From: Spirogloea muscicola
Taxonomy: Eukaryota; Streptophyta; Zygnematophyceae; Spirogloeales; Spirogloeaceae
Length of the DNA stretch: 24,549 nt
Assembly (NCBI GenBank): GCA_009602725.1
Contig: WELB01000011.1
Location: 1-24,549 of the forward strand
Reading direction: 5' to 3'
The notes below the pieces were generated by a model. It was not told the origin of the DNA. It did no database searches and saw only the letters and a list, made by a program, of their open reading frames with translations. Below are positions 1 to 7,483 of this stretch, piece by piece. The number at the start of each line of letters is the position of its first letter. The first letter of the stretch is position 1. The translations under genes and the position numbers were made by a program.

Positions 1-292
1 CGGGCGGCGCAGCAACGGCGGGCGATCCGCCGTGCGCCGGCGCAACGGCAGCGGAGAGAGCCCTGGCAGCGAGCTCCGGGCCCAGCAGCCCCGGCCAGCA
101 GGAGTCGTGGCCAGAAACTCCGGCGCCGGCCGTCAATCGCGGCGGCCATGGCGGCGGCGGCAATGGTGGCAGCGGCGGCGGCGGCGACGGCGGTGGTGGG
201 CGGCCACGGGGCGCCACGCGCGGTGTGCTGAGAGGCCCGGAGGCCGAGCTCTGCAGGGATTGCCACGTGTCCTGGGCCCGCTAAGGCGCCCT

Positions 293-637
293 CCGTGGCG
301 GTGGACGTGCACGGGGCTCTTGGGTCCCAGTGGCTTGACCTATTGGCTGGGCTTGCGCGGCGGGCTGTGTCCCGCAGACGCGGCGAGCCAGCCGACTTCA
401 ACGCCGCGGGCTCGTGGGCTCAGGTACATCGGATGCGCCTCTCTGTATCCCTGCTTCTGCTGACACGGGGGTATTGAGGGCGCCCCTGTCTGCCTAGCCT
501 TTGGCTCCGTCATGAACACCTGTATGCATCTGGCTGGCATTTCACAGCCGATTCTTCCATATCAGCAGCCGCTTTCTTTTCTTTCTGCAGCGGTCCATGG
601 CCCACGCTCTGCATCTGCGAGCTGGCCGTGCTCTCGC
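293..637 (+). mobile_element. 5'-truncated LINE C-terminal fragment, split by a nested insertion
   Basis: The plus strand encodes the LINE tail 'VAVDVHGALGSQWLDLLAGL', then 'DFNAAGSWAQVHRMRLSVSL', reaching about 451. The tail resumes at about 583 with 'QRSMAHALHLRAGRALA'. The two halves are adjacent in uninterrupted copies such as 6830-7020, so the 131 bases between them are a later insertion, listed separately. Homology stops exactly at the single N at 638. The fragment has no 3' UTR of its own and is a dead relic. The GC-rich sequence at 1-292 shows no recognised coding content. Confidence 0.8.
452..582 (+). mobile_element. Nested LINE 3' end inside another LINE copy
   Basis: It begins with the last codons of the LINE protein (LLLTRGY then stop at 475-477) and continues through about 100 bp of 3' UTR. 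A hairpin, GGCTG / CAGCC, lies at 532-549, and the copy ends in a T-rich tail. It interrupts the host between 'LSVSL' and 'QRSMA'. The same 120 bp occurs inverted at 11900-12020 with only about two differences. The host/insert junction shares only CTG, so any target-site duplication is very short. Confidence 0.75.
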
Positions 638-639
638 NG

Positions 640-862
640 TTCACCGTCGCCCAACAGCTGCGGCCGGCTAGGACCAGTGGACTCACCCACGATAGCTGCG
701 AGCGGGACATCCAGCCGCTCGCTCGCAGGGGTGGTGGCCACTGCATCCGGCCGCTCGCTTGCAGGGGTGGTGGCCACGGTATTAGACCGCTCGCTCGCAG
801 GGGTGGTGGCCGCTGCGGCCGATCCCTTTCGCTTCTTGGCACCCTTCTTGCCTGCCATTGAC
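640..862 (-). CDS. Possible N-terminal exon of an unknown lysine-rich protein with 12-residue repeats
   Basis: I do not recognise this protein. On the minus strand an ATG at about 862 opens 'MAGKKGAKKRKGSAAAATT', a basic patch resembling a nuclear localisation signal. It is followed by three copies of a 12-residue unit of the form ATTPASER plus four residues, then a neutral stretch up to the N at 638. The reading frame is open, and the repeat period of 36 bp keeps it open, which mildly supports coding. No donor site, later exons or homologous domain were found, and downstream (leftward) sequence is LINE. It may be the first exon of a gene cut by an assembly join or insertion, or a chance frame over a minisatellite. 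Confidence 0.25.
714..825. repeat. 36-bp minisatellite, three copies
   Basis: The core GCAGGGGTGGTGGCC starts at 725, 761 and 797, a strict 36-bp period with point differences between units. On the minus strand it encodes a 12-residue repeat containing ATTPASER. It is a direct tandem repeat without unique spacers, so not a CRISPR array. Confidence 0.85.
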
Positions 863-869
863 ACGTCAC

Positions 870-1240
870 ACTGTGGTTGCGCCGAAAAGACTTGTTTCCT
901 CTGATACCACTGTAAAGAATGAGGATCGTCAAGCCCAAGGACGAGGCGGTGGTGTCGCGAAGCAAAGGAGTCGGAGCCAAACATATGCAATGGGTCAAAA
1001 CAAACCAGCTGTTGAAATGTAAACAATGCCAAGTGTAAGCGTCTGGGGGGGGAGAGAGGCCTGCGACTGGCTGCCCCTCCTCCTGAAGTAGCCATCGAGG
1101 TTCTCGGGGCCCTGCCCCCGGCCTCATGGGATTATTAGGCGCCCGGCCACTTGCTAAGCCCTCACAGAAGATCCACCCGTGGCCGCCGCCTCCGCCGCTG
1201 GAGTCGCCGCCGATTGCGGGGACCCGCGCGGAATACTAAT
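870..1240. other. Intergenic stretch, nothing recognised
   Basis: GC-rich sequence with no coding frame or LINE tail that I can support. Near 1222-1250 there is a short run of TACTAA-like units. After about 1240 base composition becomes clearly more AT-rich. Confidence 0.4.
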
Positions 1241-2330
1241 ACTAATACTAGTAGAGTTCTAACACTAGATTCCGGCTTTGCCGCCGTCGCGCTCCTGAAT
1301 TCCATATTGCTCCTTCATCAGCGTCGCGCGCCATTATTCAGAGATGCGCTTTCTCTAATATCGCGCGCCCGTCCTTCGCCTCCTCAGTACCCCATCCAGC
1401 TATCATTCCCATGATATAGATGTTCCATCTTGTGTAACTTCGTTACATGTTGCCTCTCTTTAGTGAGTTAAAGATTGTCTGCCCTGCCTGGTGCTGATTA
1501 CTCTGCATATTGACAGAGAAGTCTTAGACAAAAAGCTAGTACCTGTCAGATATATAAAGACAGACCTAGCTAGCCGGCTCGATCATGCTAGTCCTGATAG
1601 ACCCCACTCGTTGCAGTCTTCTCTCTGCTTCGCCGAGGATTGCAATTGTATGGCCTATTCCCATTGAATTTAGCAGGGGCAGGGGGGGAGCTGCAGCTCC
1701 GAGATGGGGGTACTGACAGAGTTCACATTGTATCTGCTCGATAACTTAATAGGTGAGCCAACACCAATAAAGCTATCGCCGATGGCGAAAACATATGTGA
1801 TATCCACCAAAGGCGTTGCTTCATAAAAGAATGTGGAAGTACACACCCGTCGGTGCACCAAATGTAGTTATCCACCAGAAATGGCCGTGCTCATAGATTG
1901 CCTCGTCAGCTGCTTCTCAGCCAGTTACACTTATTAGATCCTCGTAGTTGGAATGGTAGTCCGGAGGAGAAGTCAATGAGCTGGAGTGGATGATGGACGG
2001 CAATTGCGACAATTTTCGACTGACTCAACTTAGCAGCTTTTCGAATGAGAGAGAAACAGGTCAAGACCAAGACGACAAGTATTATTGGCGCTTTGATACC
2101 TGGGACCAAATTTGAATGTCTCGGTTGGCCTCCAACCGAGAATGCCATATCCGTCAGCTGAGCGCCAGCGACTTTCTTGTTCGTTCGTTCATCACATAGT
2201 GTCCACGCCAGAGATATGTATAGTCGATGTTACATGATTTCTGAGTAAGAATGACGTCCTAAAACAATTGACATCCACATGCATGACAGGTCTAGCAAGA
2301 CAATCTGTACCCATATATAAGACGAGAAGA
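1241..2330. other. AT-richer stretch without a recognisable gene
   Basis: About 1.1 kb of moderate GC. Minus-strand frames of 63-80 codons exist (for example 1906-2148, with a hydrophobic run 'APIILVVLVLTCFSLI'). They show no family pattern, no convincing splice continuation and no link to the hydrolase gene on the right. It could be intergenic, a decayed element or an untranslated region. Confidence 0.35.
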
Positions 2331-2400
2331 GAAGTGAGCTCCTCCAAAAGGGGGGTGCGGCTGTGAATGGCCAGCCCATAAAGAATGGCCTTAAGACCCA
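2331..2400 (-). mobile_element. Decayed LINE 3' hairpin relic
   Basis: In minus orientation it reads as the LINE 3' end: CATTCTTTATGGGCTGG, a short loop, CAGCC, then a tail corresponding to GGAGGAGCTCACTTC. The hairpin lies at 2359-2377. The closest layout is that of the copies at 17610-17690 and 18240-18290. No protein tail remains. Confidence 0.55.
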
Positions 2401-2659
2401 TATAGGTCTACAGATTGTCGTTGTGTCGATGTCAGCAACCACCTATCCGCAAATCTGATGGCACCATCTGTTACTGGCTCTGGCTTGCAATTTCCTTGAT
2501 TTTGTAAACCTCAAGAATGATTTGCAACATTGTCACTCCACAAAATGCACGATCCTATGAGGCAGCTACTATACGAGGAATACAACAGGGGTTAACTAAT
2601 ATAAAGCATGTATCACAAGATCACAAAGATTTGGGCAAGCAAATGGTCATCACAAGTGG
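2401..2659. other. 3' flank of the hydrolase gene
   Basis: AT-rich sequence beyond the predicted stop of the minus-strand hydrolase. No repeat or coding frame is supported. It probably holds that gene's 3' UTR, though no poly(A) signal could be assigned. Confidence 0.35.
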
Positions 2660-4881
2660 TCATGACATTACAAAATCATGTATGTGTGAATTGATAGTCT
2701 TGAAATCATCCCACATCAACCAATATGTGAGCTGCACGAGTGCAAAGAGACGGTACTTCATAAGTGGAACAACTGGTCACTGCTTCATCCAATCATGAAT
2801 GGGATGCTTTGTCATCGGGCTCAGCGAGTCATGCACATGCACTGAAGAGCACCGAAACGAGCTCGTGAAGTAAGTGGTGGCTACTTAACACTACCGTGCG
2901 TTCGACACGTGCATAAGGGAGGACAATGGAGAGCCAAGGTCGACGTAAAAGCACAAATTTCAAGCTACTGGGTGTATAAAGACATTGTCTCGACAGATAC
3001 TACACTGAGATGGAAATATGAAGTAGGAGGCTATCAAACCTGCGGAAAGTGGAACACTTGTTGATGAGGTACCAATTTCGTTGGAGTTGCCATCATGTCA
3101 GCAGTAGCATATTTATCCTTCTCTCCCCAGAGAAGAAGTACAGGAATGAATGTTGGTACAGTGGGCTCTTGAAACCAGAGTCCTTTGAAGAATGCTCTAT
3201 GATAGTTGATTGAACAACACAAAGCTCCAGGTACACTGAAGGCTTCCACATGCCTGGAAGATATCGAGTTTGTTAGTACGTCGTCTCAAACTTGCATAAC
3301 AATGATAGCTCAATAGTAGAATGTGACTCGAAGCAACCTACTTGGTGACGTCCTCTTCAGAAAGCCTTTGAAGAGGTTCTCGCTCATATCGACGTCGCAG
3401 CTTCTTGTATCTGAGCTATAAGACAGACCGTTCGATGTGTACATGCACCAAGCAGCACTAGGTCCTGGCTACTGATCAATACACCAACCTCACAAGTGAA
3501 GGTCGAGAGCAATAGCAAGGGAGATTCACCTCCAAATTGTAGCACAAGCGTGGCTTATTCATTCACTTTGCGACCCAGAATGCATAAAGACAACATACGA
3601 GAAACCTTTTGCTGACCCCTGACAGTGTTGGACAAAGGTTAAGACTCTGCGAGGTCACATCCAGTAGCGTGAAGAAGAGCTTACCTGTTGAGGGTCATAA
3701 GTATTTCAGGAATGCTTGGAATCTGGAAGATATCTGAGAAAGCAAAGGTCATGACACTCTTAAGGTCGTTAATGAGCGGCACGGCAAGGCATCAATCAGT
3801 CAAGCTAAGCTCACCAAGTCCTATTTGCTAACATGTCCAGGTTGAAGGGCAATGTCATCTGTCTTATGGTGCTCTACTCCATTCAACGAAAGTAGCACAG
3901 CAGCACTAAGTGCACGAGGGATGCTCAGAAATTGTATACAAGTCATGACCGAGCCGAGCACAAGGTAAGCAAGGTACAGAAGAGCCGGAACATACACCAA
4001 TACCAGTATCGTAAGGCTTTAGTAGGGGTTCGCCAGAGCGAAAGGGCCCCTTTGAGCACTTTCGGGTGCGGTCCATTGAGCACAATCAACTTCTGTAGCT
4101 TGTCAGGGTAATCCATCGCAAAAGCCCAAGCAACCAATGCTCCCCATCCATGGCCCACCTGGGATCACGCATGTGCAGGGCGTAACAGGACGACCACAGC
4201 AAGGTTGCTGCACAGCGGGTATGCAAGTCAGGCAGACGTTTTATGATGGGCAGGTGGGTCTGGCACAGCTGACATCGCACCAAAGCCAATGCGGTTGTCC
4301 TTGAAGATGTGACTGCAATGACTGCCGCTAGGTCGTCCGTCAGCTGCTTCTGGCTGTAATTACAGATGCCGGGAATCTGGGAAGACAGGTTGTAGCCCCG
4401 CAAGTCCAGACCGACGACATGGAGTCCAGCCAGCGCCAAGGGTGCAAGCTGGCGGCGCCAGCTGTACCAGAATTCGGGGAAGCCGTGGAGGAAGACGACC
4501 TGCATGAGCGTCAAGCACGTGAATCTCGTGGCTGCCGTGCGAGACAGAATATTTATCGGACATGGCTGTGCGTCTCCAAGCTAGAGCAGTATGAGCAGCA
4601 TAGTCAGGCTGCTGAGCACTTCTGTACTCGGGAAGTGGTGGCCAGGGAGGCCTTGCCGGCATTCGTCGTCGAGAGCTTGCAGCACAAGGCAGAGTTGCAC
4701 AGGGCAGGGCGCTGGCGTATTGTGCTGGAGCTCGGCGGCTCACCGGTCGGCGAGCGAGGTCGCCACCCTCGACATAATGCAAGGAGACTGGTCCACGGTG
4801 AAGCCAGCGGTGGACGAGCTCGGCGCCGTCCACGCGCTCGCAGGCAGGAGGAGAGGGGCCCGGCGGGGAGCCGAGCGCCAT
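2660..4881 (-). CDS. Epoxide-hydrolase-like alpha/beta-hydrolase, 7 exons, catalytic residues replaced
   Basis: Exons (minus): 4881-4744, 4499-4281, 4158-3996, 3733-3685, 3410-3342, 3253-3040, 2731-2660. All junctions are GT-AG and all phases close to give 307 aa, about the usual length of plant or microbial epoxide hydrolases. In order: N-terminal 'LHYVEGG', oxyanion loop HGFPEFW (51-57), nucleophile-elbow region 'VGHGWGALVAW' (120-130), lid 'IFQIPSIPE', 'INYHR', acid region 'LWGEKDKY' (Asp259), and a last helix 'WDDFKTINSHIHDFV'. Active epoxide hydrolases have HDWG at the elbow and SHW near the C-terminus. Here these read HGWG (Gly123) and TYW (Tyr287), so nucleophile and base are both missing although the frame is intact. 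Family assignment is strong. Hydrolase activity is doubtful; a pseudoenzyme, or a decaying gene, is likelier. The first ATG after the upstream LINE relic was chosen as start. The last exon is the least certain. Confidence 0.85.
3266..3274 (-). promoter_or_regulatory. Canonical branch-point sequence TACTAAC
   Basis: On the minus strand TACTAAC lies about 20 nt before the CAG acceptor of hydrolase exon 6 (3253). This matches the optimal spliceosomal branch site and supports the intron 5 boundary. Confidence 0.6.
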
Positions 4882-4984
4882 TGCGGTAGGCGCCGCGGCG
4901 CGCGCGCAGTGGCGAGGGGGCCGTCGGTGGACGCCATGCCGGACGGCGGAGGGGCCCGAGGGATGCGAGAACGTGTTCGAAGAA

Positions 4985-5046
4985 AATGCGTGTATATTAA
5001 GAGATGGGGAGGCCATGTGTGGCCAAGTACAAAGGCAAGCACATTG
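4985..5046 (-). mobile_element. LINE 3' end, subfamily C
   Basis: This 62-bp segment recurs almost exactly at about 19934-19990 and 20597-20658. It contains the perfect hairpin GGCCATGTGTGGCC (5011-5024). In the other copies it lies downstream of a minus-strand LINE tail ending SDLYVLTRGY, so it is a LINE 3' UTR end. It starts 104 bp upstream of the hydrolase ATG and contains the TATA-like word TTAATATA on the same strand as that gene. Confidence 0.75.
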
Positions 5047-5091
5047 AAGGAGTGTTGCAGGGCCCAAACGGGAACGTATGAAGGATGTTCA

Positions 5092-5200
5092 TTCATTTTT
5101 GAATTGGCCTCCCTTTCAATTCATGCGCCCCGCGCGCCTTCTCTCTCTTTTGGGCTGGCTTTCCCAGCCCCTATCCTCAATGGGCGAGCACTTTGTTGTT
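5092..5200 (+). mobile_element. Hybrid LINE 3' end: subfamily B followed by subfamily A hairpin
   Basis: First comes the B module: GAATTG and CAATTC separated by 10 nt, then ATGCGCCCCGCGCGCCTTC. It runs directly into the A hairpin GGGCTGGCTTTCCCAGCCC (5152-5170) and its tail AATGGGCGAGCACTTTG. B before A in the same sense also occurs at 5505-5722, so this is a structured composite and not a random junction. Confidence 0.7.
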
Positions 5201-5504
5201 ATGAAGAATGGTAAGAGCACATGTACAAGTGTTCAACCTATATATGTAGCGTGGAGCTTGTTGATCGTCCATCCGCAGAGGTCATAGAGAAATGAGTAGA
5301 TTCGTAGTCTGCGCGTCGCGGAACTTCAAACACATTGACAGGGGTCTCTCCCATTCGACGCCCGAGGGTGTGGCATCGAGCAGTGCATGCAGGCTGGACG
5401 GAGCAGGGGGGGTTGGGGGAATCGCGACAGCTGCCCGGTTCCGCGGGGTCGCGCGTCATGGACCCGGCCCAACACTTCCGAGCCCCGGCCGCGACGACCC
5501 GAGC
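5201..5504. other. Stretch of unclear origin, perhaps decayed LINE
   Basis: No gene recognised. On the minus strand a frame reads 'VNVFEVPRRADYES', faintly resembling the LINE nuclease-region motif 'RIHTRRADLVAS' at 14000-14110, but the similarity is short and could be chance. Composition becomes very GC-rich toward 5500. Confidence 0.25.
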
Positions 5505-5722
5505 GCGGAGAAAGTGGGCGATGGGCGAGCACTTTCTTCCTCGAGAAAGTGGCTCTCCCAATGGGGCAAGAAGGGCTCGCGCAAGAGAGAGGAAGCGCGG
5601 CCAGATTGACTGGTGGGCTGGGAAAGGCCAGCCCAAAGACATGGACAATGTCTGAAGGAGCCGGAGAGAAAGCGCGCGGTGCGCATGAATGTGAAAGAGA
5701 GGCCAATTCAAGCCTTACAATA
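5505..5722 (-). mobile_element. Hybrid LINE 3' end (B then A) with opposed tail fragments
   Basis: In minus orientation: B module (about 5716-5666), a spacer, the A hairpin (5615-5634), then a variant tail matching 13460-13510 and 19020-19050. At the left edge a plus-sense tail word, GATGGGCGAGCACTTTC (5520-5536), faces the minus-sense tail, giving two LINE 3' ends end to end. Confidence 0.65.
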
Positions 5723-5760
5723 GTCCTGATAACGGGGAAATGAGCTGGATAAGGGGGGCA

Positions 5761-6386
5761 CTAATATCCTCGAGTGAGCACATACAGATCTGACAAACTA
5801 CGCTGAGGAGCCAGACCACCACCACAGAAGCCATTAGCCTGGCCTATGTACGCCCAGCACGCTGCTATATCGCCGGTGCCTGGGAGCGCTGCAGACTCAA
5901 TGACAGCCGCATTCTGTAGCAGGCAATGATGGCTTGCGGGACGCTAGAATGACCTAAACTACCTGCCCGACTATGTCGGCAGGCATCAAGATGCTGTGAC
6001 AGGCGATGGAGGAGGGAAGACCACTTAGTTTCATGGCCGCCGTATATGTCCATGGCGCATGGGAAGAAGTGGTCGCCCTCGGGGTGGTCCTTATAATGGC
6101 GCTCCTTCTTCTTCTGTGCATGATGTGTCGCCCTTGCACAGTCGGCATGGGTGCCCCTGGCTGGAATGCGTCGATGAGTACGACGTCGAGGAGAAGACGA
6201 GGCCCACCGCTCCAGGGGGTAGCAACCACATTCAGACGCCTGATGTAAGGCCTGCCACGCTTCTGGATTACCGGCATGATGCCCGGCACCTCCATGGCCG
6301 CATGATAAACCGCCTCGCGCACCAAGCTATACATAGCGTCTCTGAGAAGATTGTGGGAGGCGTTTCGTTCACTTCCCTCAACACAT
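5761..6386 (-). mobile_element. LINE C-terminal copy with part of a nuclease-like domain
   Basis: This is the longest minus-strand LINE fragment. From its 5' side it encodes 'HNLLRDAMYSLVREA', 'MEVPGIMP', then 'GGPRLLLDVVLIDAF'. After a frame change come 'MDIYGGHETKWSSLLHRL', 'CYRMRLSLSLQRSQA' and the terminal 'SLSDLYVLTRGY' with stop TAG at 5761-5763. The nuclease-like segment aligns with 14000-14110, where the probable acidic position is preserved (RRADLVAS); here it reads RRLN. Frame shifts show it is dead. The terminal 'YVLTRGY' matches subfamily C. Confidence 0.75.
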
Positions 6387-6700
6387 AGGAAAAGAGAAGG
6401 GCTCGCCCAATGAAGAAAGAGCTTGGCCATTGAGGATAGGGGCTGGATAGGATAGGGCCAAAGAAGACTGAGCAATGGACAAGGAGGGGGCCAGGGGAAG
6501 CGCTAAGAAGAAGAGGGGCTAGCAAAGCCAGCCCAGAAAAGAATGAACAATACCCGAAGGCCACAAAGGCCACAAAATGGTGCCGAAAAGGAATGAACCA
6601 TACCAGGACAGAATTGATGCAGATTGATGCTCATTATCCACGAGTGAGCAACAGCAAATCAGGATAACTCGAAGCAGGAAAACCAGCAGCCGATGCCTAT
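6387..6700 (-). mobile_element. LINE 3' end (subfamily A) with two hairpins
   Basis: In minus orientation the protein tail 'SSYPDLLLLTRG' (about 6685-6645) is followed by about 240 bp of 3' UTR, a good hairpin at 6516-6534, the conserved block GCGCTTCCCCTGGCCCCC, a second degenerate hairpin near 6439-6460, and the tail. The doubled hairpin suggests one short 3'-end insertion inside the UTR of another. Confidence 0.65.
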
Positions 6701-6704
6701 GACC

Positions 6705-7236
6705 GCTCACACCCAGCTAACTGTGCCACCACGGCTGGGTATGCGGTCGCCTGCGCTGCTCGGGCCAAAGAGCTGGAGTACGCGGATCATCCGCGGGAAG
6801 ACGAGTTCTTCCCGTTGGCCATCGACACACATGGGGCGCTGGGCGCTCGGTGGCTCGAGCTGCTCACCCAGCTCGCCCGCCACACCATCGCCCGGCGCTT
6901 TCATGGAGAGCCGGTTGACTTCCCTGCAGCCGGGTCGCTGGCGCAAGTGTATCGAATGCGCCTGGCCGTCTCGCTGCAAAGGTCCATGGCCCGGGCGCTG
7001 CACCTTCGTGCCGGCAGAGCCCTCGCTGCTGCCTCCGGTTCTGGCCAGGGGACCCACTTCCAGGAGCCCAGCATCTCTGATCTGCGGCTGCTTAGCAGGG
7101 GTTACTGAGTGTCTCGTAGCTGCTTTTTTTCTGTTTCTTAGCGCTTCCCCTGGCCCCCTTCTCGTACTCTGTTCATTCTTTTTCGGGCTGGTTGTTCCAG
7201 CCCCTATTCTCAATGGGCGAGCACTTTCTGAAAGCA
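6705..7236 (+). mobile_element. Best-preserved plus-strand LINE C-terminus with complete 3' UTR
   Basis: One frame, from about 6711, reads 'NCATTAGYAVACAARAKELE', 'DEFFPLAIDTHGALG', 'DFPAAGSLAQVYRMRL', 'QRSMARALHLRAGRALAAAS', then 'SISDLRLLSRGY' and TGA at 7106-7108, with no interruption. It defines the consensus of the tail domain. The 3' UTR holds GCGCTTCCCCTGGCCCCC, the hairpin at 7185-7203 and AATGGGCGAGCACTTTC. It is only the last 130 or so residues of a retrotransposon protein; no reverse transcriptase remains. Confidence 0.85.
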
Positions 7237-7283
7237 ATTTTCCTGACGAAAGCCAGAGGCTGCATGCGGATGGAAGCTTAGTA

Positions 7284-7410
7284 CCCAGAGTGAGCAGCAG
7301 CAAGTCCGAGTAACTCGCAGCTGGGAAAGAGGCACTCACTCCGCCTAGACTCAGATGCAGCAGCCTCGGTGCGGAACACAAGCGCTAGCCAGCGGCGTTG
7401 AAGTCGGCCT
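7284..7410 (-). mobile_element. LINE tail remnant at the eIF2B beta 5' flank
   Basis: In minus orientation it reads 'DFNAAG', then, after internal deletions, 'SASFPAASYSDLLLLTLGT'. The deletion joins the middle of the tail domain to its end. It stops about 74 bp before the eIF2B beta start codon. Confidence 0.6.
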
Positions 7411-7483
7411 GCGCTGGAGTCCCACAGCGCCTCCGCTCCCAGGCTCCCCAAGCTCCCCGCCTGCCCTCGCCGGGCCGCCCTGC

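Noticed and set aside
714-825. CRISPR-like regular 36-bp repeats
   Set aside because: Units are tandem without unique spacers, and the genome is clearly eukaryotic.
5152-5170. GC-rich hairpins as intrinsic bacterial terminators
   Set aside because: They recur about thirty times with a shared flanking tail and target duplications, so they are LINE 3' ends; the surrounding genes are spliced eukaryotic genes.
4360-5214. Long frames of 118-235 codons on both strands over the hydrolase 5' region
   Set aside because: Only the segment 4881-4744 fits the hydrolase. The rest runs through an intron with splice signals and through a LINE end.
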